A stretch of DNA of 64,000 nucleotides, taken from contig JAJRZD010000033.1 in the NCBI GenBank assembly GCA_024275415.1, positions 1 through 64,000 on the forward strand, given 5' to 3'. The translations under genes were made by a program, and so were the position numbers. The notes beneath the pieces were generated by a model. It was given only the letters and a program-made list of their open reading frames with translations, was not told where the DNA came from and searched no databases. Source of the DNA: an archaeon. Its GTDB lineage: Archaea > Asgardarchaeota > Thorarchaeia > Thorarchaeales > Thorarchaeaceae. Shown one piece after another: positions 53,469 through 62,498 of the stretch (within the stretch, counting starts at the first letter, position 1; each line of letters starts with the position of its first letter).

Positions 53469-55244
53469 ATGTCGCAGGATGATATCAGACGGATGGTTGA
53501 GGAGGCAACGAAGGAAGCCATGAAGCGTTCCTTCACTGAGGCCGGAAAGAAATTCCTTGATGCTGCACGAGTCAGCGAGCAGAAAGGGGACTATGGCAAT
53601 GTCGAGAATCTGCAACGACAGGCTGCTGAGAACTTCACAAAAGCCGCTGAAGAGTACCGCGCAGCAAAGAGCTACAAGGCAGCATCCCTGAATATGTGCA
53701 TGGCTGGTGATGTGTATTCAGAGCTGGCTGATGCTGCGAATGCACTCAAGGCATATGAACAGGGCGCCAACGACCTTTTTGGTGCTTCCACTGAGCATCT
53801 TATGTGGAACGAGGACGCAGAAACCAAGAAGGGCACCGCACTGGCAGTTGCCGGTAGCATGATCCTTCTTATGATCGGCAAAGAGGATGAAGCCTTTACT
53901 AGGGCTCGGAGGTTCGCGTCTGATAATGCGTCTAAACTGCGATTCCCAGGAGTTGTCAGGCTAAGTCAGATACCTCAGATGATTGAGAGTGCAATCAACT
54001 CCATGGATCTCAATGCTTTCGCCGACGCCGAAACCGCAGCAGTTACCGAATTGAAGGCGTCTCTAGCAAGCGCCAAGGCACAGGAATTCGTTCCTTACGT
54101 AGACAAAGGTATCGAGATGGTTCGTGAGATATTGCGTGGCAAGCTCAAGGTGCCCAAGATATCCTCGCAACTCGACCTCCCTGTTGACATGACTTTCAAA
54201 GAGGAATTTGAGATCCGTGCCATCGTTGAGAACAATGGTGATGGCCCCGCTAACGATGTCAAGATCGAATGGCATATCGATGAAGGTATCAAGATCCTGT
54301 CTGGTGAGATAAAGCAGACAGTGGGTCAGATCCCTGCTGGAGAAACCCGCTTCTTCGTATTGGTTGCCAAATCCGCTCAGGATCATATGGGCGTAAAGGA
54401 ATTCTCAGTCGTGCTTCGTGGTTCCTATTTCGATGACCTGCGGACCGAGTACTCCCTTCAAGCAGGACCTGGCACATTCGTCCTCAAGGACTTCAAGGAA
54501 ACCGAGAAGCTACTTCAGGACGTGGACGTATCCGAGGGTCGGGTGAGCATCTTGTACCCTTCCATCGATTCTTCAAAGTTCGAGTCGGAGCCGATTATGC
54601 ATATCGTGTCTTCATTGGAGTCGGCCTTGAAACTGGCTAGGACAGAGATTGCCCAGAAGGAGCTCTCTGCTGCAAAGGCGAGGATTGCCATTGTCAATTC
54701 GCTCGTAGATGCAGTTGACAAGATCCTTGGGGATGAGGAGATGCAAGCAAAGATCGAGAAGACGCGTCTTGAACAAAAGAAAGAATATGCCAAGGAACAG
54801 CTCTCTACATTGCGCTCCGATATCTTGAGGAAGTTCGACGAGTATCAACAGCGTGTACGGGCAGAGAATGACACCCTCCTAGCAGCGTGGGACTCGAAGG
54901 CGGCTGAGAAGAAAAAGGCACAGGATGAAGTCGCCGGTGTGAAAAGTAAGATTTCCTCGCTTGTCGCCGAAGTGAGTTCAGCATATGACTCGATCCCAAT
55001 GGCGAGTGCTTCCGACTCTCAGGAAATAGCAGAGGCACGGACCAAAGCAAGGACTGCTTTAGAGAAAGTGAAGTCGACCCTCTCCTCAATAGCCTCAGAT
55101 GTAGATTCCATAGGCAGTATGAACGCACTCGCCTCCGAATCGCGACCAGCAGAACATCCTGCCATCGCCAAAGTCATGGCTATCCTTGAAGAGATGAAAC
55201 GGGATTTGTCCTCAGCGATTGATTCAAAATTGGGCGGGACATGA
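53469..55244 (+). CDS. TPR / Ig-like / coiled-coil protein, possibly SNAP- or adaptin-like
   Basis: Residues about 15-210 form helical hairpins like TPR or alpha-SNAP repeats (FTEAGKKFLDAARVSEQKGD, NFTKAAEEYRAAKSYKAASL, ALKAYEQGANDLF). Residues about 235-345 are an Ig-like beta-sandwich similar to CARDB or appendage domains (FEIRAIVENNGDGPANDVKI, VGQIPAGETRFFVLVAK). The last 200 residues are coiled coil. There is no signal or membrane segment, so it is cytoplasmic. This order of modules recalls eukaryotic trafficking adaptors, but homology is not established. A GGAGA site precedes ATG. Confidence 0.65.
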   Translation: MSQDDIRRMVEEATKEAMKRSFTEAGKKFLDAARVSEQKGDYGNVENLQRQAAENFTKAAEEYRAAKSYKAASLNMCMAGDVYSELADAANALKAYEQGANDLFGASTEHLMWNEDAETKKGTALAVAGSMILLMIGKEDEAFTRARRFASDNASKLRFPGVVRLSQIPQMIESAINSMDLNAFADAETAAVTELKASLASAKAQEFVPYVDKGIEMVREILRGKLKVPKISSQLDLPVDMTFKEEFEIRAIVENNGDGPANDVKIEWHIDEGIKILSGEIKQTVGQIPAGETRFFVLVAKSAQDHMGVKEFSVVLRGSYFDDLRTEYSLQAGPGTFVLKDFKETEKLLQDVDVSEGRVSILYPSIDSSKFESEPIMHIVSSLESALKLARTEIAQKELSAAKARIAIVNSLVDAVDKILGDEEMQAKIEKTRLEQKKEYAKEQLSTLRSDILRKFDEYQQRVRAENDTLLAAWDSKAAEKKKAQDEVAGVKSKISSLVAEVSSAYDSIPMASASDSQEIAEARTKARTALEKVKSTLSSIASDVDSIGSMNALASESRPAEHPAIAKVMAILEEMKRDLSSAIDSKLGGT

Positions 55245-55296
55245 TGCATATCGGAGCTGTATGAAACAGTTCGCCTTACACTCCGACTTGGCTCGC

Positions 55297-56496
55297 CTAT
55301 TGCTTGTCCATGAATCCCTCAAGTCGGTTCATGGCTTCCTCGATCATGTCAGGGGGCGGTAGGAATACGCTCCTGAAATGAGATGCGCCAAACTCGGGGT
55401 CGAACCCAGAGCCAGGTACGAACACGACTCCGGTTTCATCGAGGACTGACTTTACGAACTCTGTGTCGTCCTTCCATCTCCCTCGCAGGTCGATTTTAGG
55501 CATGATGTAGAATGCTGCCTCGGGGAGCCTTGTCGAGATGGAATCTATCTCGTTCAATCGCTTGTGGATGAGATCTCGTCGTTCCCTGAGCCCGACCATG
55601 GTTTCTTTGAGGTGTTCTCCATCGCTTCTCAACGCGGCGATAGATGCGACCTGTGCTGTCGCGTTCAGACATATCCTCACTCTTGCCTGCCGGATCATGG
55701 CATCGTACAGGGGGTCGAGTTCCCTGTCCGTGTCGTGGAAGTACGCATACCCGACTCTCCATCCAGGTGCTAGATACACCTTGCTGACTCCGTTAAAGCC
55801 GATGACTGGCACATCTCCTGCGATACTGACCATTGGGGTCTGGGGCTCGTCATAGGTCAGCTGGTCATAGATCTCGTCAGAGATGAGCGGAAGCCCGTGT
55901 TCACCAGCGATGTTCACTATCTCGCGCAGGGTCTTCTCGTTGTACACGGAACCGGTCGGGTTGTTCGGGTTGATGACAAGGATCGCCACAGTCTTGTCGG
56001 TAATCTTCTTTCGCAGGTCCTCAGGGTCTGGGTTCCAGTCTTCCTCCTCGATGGTGCGGTAGGTGACAGGTATGCCACCGAAGAACTTTACGTAACTGAT
56101 GTAGGGTGGATAGGACGGGCCTGGGATGAGGAACTCGGATCCGGGATGCACTAGAGCCCCGGTGAGGAACTGGATAGCCTCAGAAACCCCGGCTGTCACG
56201 AGGATACGCTCAGGGTCGATATCTATGCCGTTCACACGTTTTTCTTTTTCTGCAGCAGCCAGCCGGAGCTCGGGCTCGCCAGCAGAGGGCGAGTACCCGT
56301 TCCAGCCAAGTCTGGCGGCCTCGCATACCGCATCTACCATGAAGTCAGGCGTCTTCCAGTCATACTTGATTGGGTCACCAATATTCAGATAGAGGGGCTT
56401 ATCGCCTGTGCGTTTCTCATAACTTTTTGCTGCTACCACAATGTCGCGTATTGCATATTGCAGGTTTGATGCCCTTGGACTGATGTCGAGCTTCAT
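55297..56496 (-). CDS. Class I/II pyridoxal-phosphate aminotransferase
   Basis: This is a fold-type I PLP enzyme of the aspartate/alanine aminotransferase group. Visible: LNIGDPIKYDWKTPDFM, TAGVSEAIQFLTGALVHPGS, INPNNPTGSVYNEKTLREIV, SDEIYDQLTY and the PLP lysine in VIGFNGVSKVYLAPGWRVGY. The length of 399 fits. It would move amino groups between amino acids and 2-oxo acids, most likely alanine or a similar small residue. ATG at 56496 has AGGGGCAAG before it; the longer frame has no support. Confidence 0.87.
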   Translation of the reverse strand: MKLDISPRASNLQYAIRDIVVAAKSYEKRTGDKPLYLNIGDPIKYDWKTPDFMVDAVCEAARLGWNGYSPSAGEPELRLAAAEKEKRVNGIDIDPERILVTAGVSEAIQFLTGALVHPGSEFLIPGPSYPPYISYVKFFGGIPVTYRTIEEEDWNPDPEDLRKKITDKTVAILVINPNNPTGSVYNEKTLREIVNIAGEHGLPLISDEIYDQLTYDEPQTPMVSIAGDVPVIGFNGVSKVYLAPGWRVGYAYFHDTDRELDPLYDAMIRQARVRICLNATAQVASIAALRSDGEHLKETMVGLRERRDLIHKRLNEIDSISTRLPEAAFYIMPKIDLRGRWKDDTEFVKSVLDETGVVFVPGSGFDPEFGASHFRSVFLPPPDMIEEAMNRLEGFMDKQ

Positions 56497-56789
56497 ATCT
56501 TGCCCCTGTCCGTGAGGCAAGACTACCCACGTATATTGTTTACTGTCAAGGATATTAACTTTCGAGTAGTTGGCAGGACGAAAAGACCATGCTTGTCGTT
56601 GGTTTATTGTATGAATGGAATCATTCATTGCATTTTGCGGCTCACCACATGCACTTGCTGTTACATGTCAATCTCGCAGTCGAGAAAAGAGGTTTCGTAG
56701 TCCAAAGAGATACGCAATCTACGAACTATAATCCTCTCCTTGATGACATGCTTATAAGCGTCGAACGTGTAAGAAGGATAAGAGCGAAC

Positions 56790-57674
56790 ATGACCGTTGA
56801 GAAGCCTGATGACAAGACCGCAGAGAAGGTCATTGCCGCATTGGAGAGGAACCCCCTACTCCGTACTAGGCTCTTGCAGGTGATCGAACCCGGCGAATAT
56901 GTGAAACGTGATGAGCTGGCCGAGGTTCTGAAGGAGATCCGTGTTCTACGAGAGGATCAAGCGAAACGTTTCGAGGCTATGGACAAGCGCTTCGAGGCCA
57001 TGCAGAAACACTCTGACGAGCGTTTCGAGGCTATGCAGAAGCAGCTTGATGACCGTTTCGAAGCTATGGACAAACGTTTCGAGGCCATGCAGAAACAGAT
57101 TGACAAGCGCTTCGAGGCTATGCAGAAGCAGCTTGATGACCGTTTCGAAGCTATGGACAAACGTTTCGAGGCTATGCAGAAACAGATTGACAAACGCTTC
57201 GAAGCCGTGGACAAGCGTTTTGAAACAATGGACAAGCGCTTCGAAGCTATGATTCAGGGGTTGCAAAAGGGCTTCGACACCGTGCGTCGTGATGTGGCCA
57301 CCATGTCCACCAGGTACGGGCTTCGCCTGGAGGACATTTTCCGAGAGGTCTTCAGGGAGGCACTGTTGACTGAGGGGGTGGATCCCGAGAAGATCCGGCG
57401 ACTGGATGTCCTCGATGACGAAGGGGTGGTAGTGCCCCCGGGTGAGGTGACCGACATCGACATGATGGGAAGCGACTCCCAGTGTGTGTTCGTGGAGGTC
57501 AAGGCACACATGGACATGCACGACATCTGGCGGTTCCTCAAGGTGGTGAGGTTGGCAGAGGAACAGGAGAAGGTGAAAGCATCCAAGCTGATAGCCGTGA
57601 CGCTGGACATCTCGCCGAAGGACAAGGTCAAGGCTGAACGAATGGGAGTGAAGGTCATCACCTCAGAGGCATGA
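56790..57674 (+). CDS. DUF3782-like protein: coiled-coil repeats plus nuclease-like domain
   Basis: After about 55 N-terminal residues comes a run of near-identical KRFEAM(D/Q)K units (about residues 60-155) forming a coiled coil. The C-terminal 120 residues (DVLDDEGVVVPPGEVTDIDM, CVFVEVKAHMDMHDI) keep D...EVK, as in the PD-(D/E)XK-like DUF3782 family common in archaea. The family's role is unknown; DNA or RNA binding is suspected. A TATA box CTTATAAG lies at about 56751, and GAAGGATAAG precedes ATG at 56790. Confidence 0.75.
   Translation: MTVEKPDDKTAEKVIAALERNPLLRTRLLQVIEPGEYVKRDELAEVLKEIRVLREDQAKRFEAMDKRFEAMQKHSDERFEAMQKQLDDRFEAMDKRFEAMQKQIDKRFEAMQKQLDDRFEAMDKRFEAMQKQIDKRFEAVDKRFETMDKRFEAMIQGLQKGFDTVRRDVATMSTRYGLRLEDIFREVFREALLTEGVDPEKIRRLDVLDDEGVVVPPGEVTDIDMMGSDSQCVFVEVKAHMDMHDIWRFLKVVRLAEEQEKVKASKLIAVTLDISPKDKVKAERMGVKVITSEA
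57021..57194 (+). repeat. 87-bp tandem duplication inside the coiled-coil region
   Basis: A unit of 87 bases (29 codons, built as 11+7+11 residues of the RFEAM type) occurs at 57021-57107 and again at 57108-57194 with few mismatches, mostly silent. It is a recent in-frame duplication that lengthens the rod. Shorter 21- and 33-base repeats extend on both sides. Confidence 0.75.
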
Positions 57675-57689
57675 CAGCGGTCAGGCAAC

Positions 57690-57959
57690 TCAACACAGTT
57701 CCAACAATGGCGTTGCAGCGTATGTAATTTCGTAGTGCTGTCCAGTTTTATCGTCACACCCGCTGGCAAAAAAACGTGAACATCCTCTTGGGAGTTCATG
57801 TCCTCTGGAATTGAAATCCACGAGCCGAAAGATATACTCTGCCATACCTGCACTGATATACGTGGGGAGTTCTACAGCATCGGTTTTAGACATGTTCCGC
57901 ACTTTGATACTGAACCCGATATCTATAAGGGCATTCTTCAGACCTGCAAGCTCGACCAT
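57690..57959 (-). CDS. Uncharacterised small protein
   Basis: An 89-residue frame begins three bases after the stop of the interrupted gene upstream on the same strand. The first 50 residues look protein-like (VELAGLKNALIDIGFSIKVR, VELPTYISAGMAEYIFRLVD); the rest is rich in Cys, Gly and Arg and less convincing, so the gene may be frameshifted after residue 50. No domain is recognised. The position suggests an operon with the preceding gene. Confidence 0.4.
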   Translation of the reverse strand: MVELAGLKNALIDIGFSIKVRNMSKTDAVELPTYISAGMAEYIFRLVDFNSRGHELPRGCSRFFASGCDDKTGQHYEITYAATPLLELC

Positions 57960-57962
57960 CGC

Positions 57963-58637
57963 TCAGTAGCGTTCCAAGCCAAGACTCCGTACAATCTCGA
58001 ACCCATAAGTCGTCAGGACGAGATGGCTAAGATCCAGTTTCTTTTGCCTCCTATGGATGGTGACTGCCTCCATCTCCTTCTGCCGTAGAGTGATGATCTG
58101 CTCTGCCACTCCGGCAAGTTCGTCAACATCAGATACGGATTCCAGAAGAACATCGATGGTGATACCTCCCCTTCCGATCTGCTCTATAAAGCACTCGATG
58201 AGTTCCTTGCGGACGATCTCCTCGAAGTCCGGTTCCTCCTATCCTTGCATAGTTCTTTCAAACCTCTCGATATCGATATCCAGCAACCCCGCCCAGTGAA
58301 GTCCGAGGGCAGAAAAGGTGCATTGGACGAGATGGTGTACTTTCCATACAGGTTCGAATTCCACGACTCTCGGTAAGAGTTGCACGATGACCTTGATAGA
58401 CCGTTTGGACGAGAAGGGAAATTCGGTTCTTGTGTAGTCGGTATGAAACTTGGGAATCACCCGTTTCCAAGTGTCAGTAGAAAGGATGGATTCAAGAATC
58501 AGTAGTCCGTTTTCGTCGAACCCTACTAATTCAACTTCTCTCAACCGTTTATTGTAAGTTGTACAGACTTGACACCAGAGTGTTGTACTCCCAGAGAACG
58601 GCACTGGGTGGACTCTGCGAGGCCGTTTGCGTGTCAT
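57963..58637 (-). pseudogene. Unrecognised gene with one in-frame TAG
   Basis: From ATG at 58637 a frame of 132 codons contains a CxxC (WCQVC) and a beta-rich middle (FPFSSKRSIKVIVQLLPRVV), and ends at TAG (58239-58241). The same frame goes on at once for 91 more codons of good protein character (EEPDFEEIVRKELIECFIEQ, VSDVDELAGVAEQIITLRQK) to TGA at 57963. No start codon is well placed for the second part, though AGGAGG lies at the junction. Most simply it is a nonsense-mutated 224-residue gene; readthrough or a sequencing error are alternatives. The family is unknown. Confidence 0.5.
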
Positions 58638-58869
58638 GCCGACCTCATACTCCTGTGGGAGTGCTCGAGTCTATAAAGCCCTATAAATTACTTCAAGTGT
58701 TCATCTAAGGGATGTCCACGTTTGGGTAACGTGTAGCGCAGCTGTTTGCAACCTTTTTTCCCGTGTCATATCCATGGCGATTAGCCCGCACCCCATGAAT
58801 CGTTACATACCTTTTCATAGCAAACCAACTGTATCACCGAGCCGATTTGGATAAATATTTTTGCGAGTT

Positions 58870-59208
58870 TTAGTTTCTGTCCAATAGATCACTTCTCGCA
58901 ACACTCCAAGAAGTCCAGACGGTGGATGTTGTGAAGCAGCACCTCTCCATCAACCGACTCCGCATCCGTGTGGTATCTCTCAGATCCTTAATGGTTCCCG
59001 TAGGGACGTAGGAAGATCTCACAAATCCAGCTCTGAGCAGGACGACCAACCAGACACAGTCCTTCAGGTCGGTTTTGTGCGATGACATGTCCTTGACCTG
59101 TCGGGCATAGTTTAATAGTTTCATTCCAGTCATGCTACGTGACCTCCTAGTTTTATCTAGGACTGTTGCCGGACTAACATTACAATTTTCAATACGTGTC
59201 CGCAACAC
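58870..59208 (-). pseudogene. IS110-family transposase remnant
   Basis: The central stretch matches the DEDD-transposase N-terminal domain of IS110-type elements: NYARQVKDMSSHKTDLKDCV, then WLVVLLRAGFVRSSYVPTGT and IKDLRDTTRMRSRLME, compared with the family's VK..PGRKTD.KDA..LA.LL..GL...S..P....RELR.L.R.R..L. Both flanks lose similarity: the end looks frameshifted (another frame reads LLHNIHRLDFLECCEK). Only about 70 residues survive of about 400, and no second domain or terminal repeat is seen. It is a dead fragment marking past insertion beside the restriction locus. Confidence 0.7.
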
Positions 59209-59354
59209 AAATGGATAACTTCATCTGTTCGTTTCAGGTCATTTCTCACACCGTCGTCCAGATGGCAGAGTCTACTCCAATCAGTCTAGTCTTGAAAGAG
59301 CATAGTATGGGAACGCACTCATGTTTTTTCACACGGGGCCCAGATGAAGGATAC

Positions 59355-59364
59355 TCTTATATTA
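59355..59364 (+). promoter_or_regulatory. TATA box of the McrBC operon
   Basis: CTTATATTAT at 59355-59364 lies about 30 bases before ATG at 59389. That predicts a leaderless transcript and makes ATG at 59344, which lies upstream of the TATA box, unlikely as the start. Confidence 0.5.
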
Positions 59365-59388
59365 TCGAAAAGATTAACTAAACGAATT

Positions 59389-61023
59389 ATGTGCTTTGTA
59401 AGTGAGGACTACATTTGCTCAATATTTACCCAGCCATCCAGATCCAATTTCTTTGTAGATCTTAAGGGGAAGACAGATGTTCTGATACCTACCTTCCTTA
59501 CCTTGAAAAAGATCGGAGTAAACAAGAATAGAAGTGTGGACTATAATGAGGATGCAGCACGTGAAGCCGTTTTCCTGCTTAATTGTCCATATTTAAGCAC
59601 AGAACCCCATCCTGAGAATAAATACCTTATCAATCCATTCAGCCGCAGCTTTATCAAGACGACCGGAGCGAAAAAATATTGGAGATCTGAATCACTAGAT
59701 AGATATGTAAAACTTGGCAGTCACGGTTTATGCAATAACTATGTTGGTGGAGGTACTATATGGGATCGGATTTTAGCGACATCTGAAAAGTCTCCAATTA
59801 GGTTTCGGGTTAATTACATCGACGAAATTAAGAAAGCGTGTGGGATATCTTATAATAATCGAATAGACATAACGAAATTAGCCGGTTGGTGCTTTAGAGA
59901 AGTCTCATTTGATAAAGGTCTTTCTAAAAATGAGTTAACTCAGTCTGCAATAGAGCTGTTTCTTGGTACATTTAATATCACTAACGAAGAAATGAAAGCA
60001 CTCTTCGAAATAACCGGAGATCTGATTCGATTCTCATCTAATCTACTAAACATGTCGAATGTGAGAGCCAACTGCTTCAACTTTGACCCTCCTGGATCAC
60101 TCATTAGCAATAAACTCATAGACATCGATGCGATGTCTATGGATAGGAGGCATTACTTTATGAGTTCAAATCCTAAACTTGAAAAAATCATAGAGATATT
60201 GAGAGAGAAAAAGCAACTAGTACTCTACGGACCTCCAGGTGTAGGCAAGACTTGGATCGCTAAGCAAATTGCCAAATGCAAAGATTGGAAGAAGACGGAA
60301 ATTGTGCAGTTTCATCCAAGTTATGGTTTTGAGCAGTTCATAGGAGGATATTTTCCAGTAAGTGAGTCTGATCCAGAGGGAAAAGATGTCAGCATTGCCT
60401 ATCGAGAAGGTATTCTTCTGCGGTTTATAGAACTGGCTGAGAAGGATCCAGCCTTGTTGATCATCGATGAGATAAATCGGGGCAACCTCTCAAAGATCCT
60501 TGGGGAGGCCATAATGGCTCTTGATCGTGGCTATGAGGTCAACATTGGCTCACATCCTAAAGAAAAAAAGCTAATTCTCCCAGATAATCTACATATCATT
60601 GGCACAATGAATTCGACAGATAGGAGTATTGCTTTCGTGGATTTTGCTCTTAGGAGAAGATTTGCTTTTGTAAGACTCGATCCAGATGCTGAAGTGATTC
60701 GTGAACACTATAAGAGAAACACAAGAATCGAGTCTGACGGCAAGAGCTTCGATCTAATCGATCTATTCGTTAAAATCAATGAGAGGATTGCCTGCCACGC
60801 TGCATTGGGAAGAGAATTTCAAATAGGCCATTCCTATTACATGCTTCAGATGAGTGACTTGAGTTTGTTCTATGATTCGTTCTTATATTTCATCTTACCA
60901 TTAGTGGAGGAATACTCGTACGGCAATCTATCAGTATTGACTGATATTCTTGGAGAACGTCTTCCTTATACTAAGAGTGAAGATGACTTTCTGGATGCCG
61001 TTATAGAGTATTTGGAATCATGA
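59389..61023 (+). CDS. McrB-like AAA+ GTPase of a modification-dependent restriction system
   Basis: The C-terminal half is an McrB-type AAA+ motor: Walker A GPPGVGKT at about residues 281-288, LLIIDEINRGNLSKILGE, and the McrB-specific GTMNSTDRSIAFVDFALRRR. The N-terminal 265 residues are an unassigned, probably DNA-recognition, domain. In known systems McrB hydrolyses GTP, translocates along DNA and drives the McrC nuclease. The McrC gene follows after 13 bases. ATG at 59389 is chosen from the TATA spacing. The region is visibly more AT-rich than the genes left of 57 kb, suggesting acquisition. Confidence 0.88.
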   Translation: MCFVSEDYICSIFTQPSRSNFFVDLKGKTDVLIPTFLTLKKIGVNKNRSVDYNEDAAREAVFLLNCPYLSTEPHPENKYLINPFSRSFIKTTGAKKYWRSESLDRYVKLGSHGLCNNYVGGGTIWDRILATSEKSPIRFRVNYIDEIKKACGISYNNRIDITKLAGWCFREVSFDKGLSKNELTQSAIELFLGTFNITNEEMKALFEITGDLIRFSSNLLNMSNVRANCFNFDPPGSLISNKLIDIDAMSMDRRHYFMSSNPKLEKIIEILREKKQLVLYGPPGVGKTWIAKQIAKCKDWKKTEIVQFHPSYGFEQFIGGYFPVSESDPEGKDVSIAYREGILLRFIELAEKDPALLIIDEINRGNLSKILGEAIMALDRGYEVNIGSHPKEKKLILPDNLHIIGTMNSTDRSIAFVDFALRRRFAFVRLDPDAEVIREHYKRNTRIESDGKSFDLIDLFVKINERIACHAALGREFQIGHSYYMLQMSDLSLFYDSFLYFILPLVEEYSYGNLSVLTDILGERLPYTKSEDDFLDAVIEYLES

Positions 61024-61036
61024 TTACCAAATCCAG

Positions 61037-62284
61037 TTGGTGGTGGTATTGTCGTTTCCAGAAATTTATTATGATAATCAGATAATCGAGCTTACCGAAA
61101 CTGAAGTGACCGAGTTATTGAGTGTCACAGAGAAACTTGATATCGATATCACTATTCAAAAGGTTGATGACCGCTATCTGTTCGTTCCTAGCGGTCTAGT
61201 TGGTACAGTGAGATTATCTACTCGAAGTGTGATTATTGCTCCACGCCATTCTGTATTTGACTTCGATGTTATACTTCGTATGTGGCTTTTTGTGAACTTT
61301 GGAAACCTTGACATGCCATTATCCCACTTAGACACAAAACCCGATAATCTTGCCAGCTATGTAATCTCACTATTCCTCAATGAGCTAAACCGTATTAGCT
61401 CACTACGTGCGAGGTATATCCAATACATAGAATCTCTACCGTATCTACGTGGGAACCTAAAGCTCCCAGAACATCTTATCCAGAGCATTGGTCAACCCTT
61501 TTCGCTTCTCTGTGTATATGATGACTTAACCCTCGATAATCCCATAAATCAGATGCTTGCATCTGCCATCCGAAAGGTGAAGCGATCTGGCTTTGGCTCG
61601 GACAGCTTCTTGCTGAATCGACTGTTGAATCGTTTCAAAATCATATCAAATCTTTCTGGCTCTGACAATGATTCACGATTAGATTCGATAATAGCCCACG
61701 CACGCAGTTCGTCCATAGACAAGCATTACGAATTGGTTCTGACTCTCGCGAAAGTGATTCTCCTCGACCTAGGTAGCACTGTTGGTGTAGGAGGTAGTGT
61801 GATACAAGCATTTCTTGTGAACTATGATTCCCTTTTTCAAGATTTTGTCACAAAAGTTCTAATGAATTTCACAAACATAAAACTAACACCTACACCAGAA
61901 ATTATTTATGCAGATTGGCAAGATGATTTGGGGCATGACCATATTAAGAAGATTCAACCAGACATCACTCATGCCTTCAATCCAGTAACTCAAACCTGTT
62001 TAACTGTAATTGATGTGAAGAATAAGGTTCCAGTGGCGAGAAGTAATTACTTCTCACCTGCTGATGTGTATGAGGTTAGTTTCTACTCTCTGATTCTGAA
62101 AGCTGAGAGAGTCATTCTAGTTTACCCCTTGAACTCCTTTCGAGAGAATTATATTATGAGTATTGTGAGTGGGGCGAAGATCCTTCATCTTACTGCTGTA
62201 TTTCTAAATCTTTCACATAATAACTCGGTAGATTTTTATCAAGAGATTAGAAGATTCTGTGACAGTGTTTCGCGCCTCTTATGA
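61037..62284 (+). CDS. McrC-like nuclease subunit
   Basis: This is a 415-residue McrC family protein. The N-terminal domain (FVPSGLVGTVRLSTRSVIIA, LPYLRGNLKLPEHL) is typical. The C-terminal PD-(D/E)XK nuclease is seen as KIQPDITHAF followed by CLTVIDVKNKVPV. It would cut DNA when activated by McrB. A TTG start at 61037 is annotated, but GGTGGTGG lies just before a second TTG at 61049 (LSFPEIYYDN), which may be the true start. It shares the operon with the mcrB-like gene. Confidence 0.87.
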   Translation: MVVVLSFPEIYYDNQIIELTETEVTELLSVTEKLDIDITIQKVDDRYLFVPSGLVGTVRLSTRSVIIAPRHSVFDFDVILRMWLFVNFGNLDMPLSHLDTKPDNLASYVISLFLNELNRISSLRARYIQYIESLPYLRGNLKLPEHLIQSIGQPFSLLCVYDDLTLDNPINQMLASAIRKVKRSGFGSDSFLLNRLLNRFKIISNLSGSDNDSRLDSIIAHARSSSIDKHYELVLTLAKVILLDLGSTVGVGGSVIQAFLVNYDSLFQDFVTKVLMNFTNIKLTPTPEIIYADWQDDLGHDHIKKIQPDITHAFNPVTQTCLTVIDVKNKVPVARSNYFSPADVYEVSFYSLILKAERVILVYPLNSFRENYIMSIVSGAKILHLTAVFLNLSHNNSVDFYQEIRRFCDSVSRLL

Positions 62285-62305
62285 AAGATGATATGTTTCA
62301 GAAAA

Positions 62306-62482
62306 CTACTCCTCTATTTTATAATAAACTCTACTAATAGTTTCCTCTAGAGACTTGACCCTCAAATGAAGTGCGCGGATTTCTTCTAGTATGTAGCCTA
62401 GCTTCTCATCCGTAGTCATCTTCCCGTTTCTAGTAATGGGAAAGCCATCATTATCCGTCTTCACTTTTTTCCAATCAGGCAT
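62306..62482 (-). CDS. 58-residue coiled-coil protein of the restriction locus
   Basis: This small gene on the strand of the methyltransferase starts 16 bases after its stop. It encodes a charged protein ending in a heptad-patterned helix (DEKLGYILEEIRALHLRVKS, LEETISRVYYKIEE). GAGG lies 11 bases before ATG. It is probably co-transcribed with the methyltransferase and may help it oligomerise or bind DNA. No domain is recognised. It ends 21 bases from the convergent McrC gene. Confidence 0.6.
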   Translation of the reverse strand: MPDWKKVKTDNDGFPITRNGKMTTDEKLGYILEEIRALHLRVKSLEETISRVYYKIEE

Positions 62483-62498
62483 GTCTTTATCATCCTCG

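Noticed and set aside
57021..57194. Possible CRISPR or minisatellite array
   Set aside because: The repeats are in frame, have no unique spacers and encode heptads.
56946..57853. Long leftward frames antisense to the DUF3782-like gene
   Set aside because: They are mirror images of the repetitive coiled-coil codons; the repeats keep all frames open. The rightward frame has a TATA box, ribosome site and a recognisable domain.
58239..58241. Pyrrolysine insertion at TAG
   Set aside because: Several ordinary genes here end in TAG and no pyl genes are visible; kept only as an alternative.
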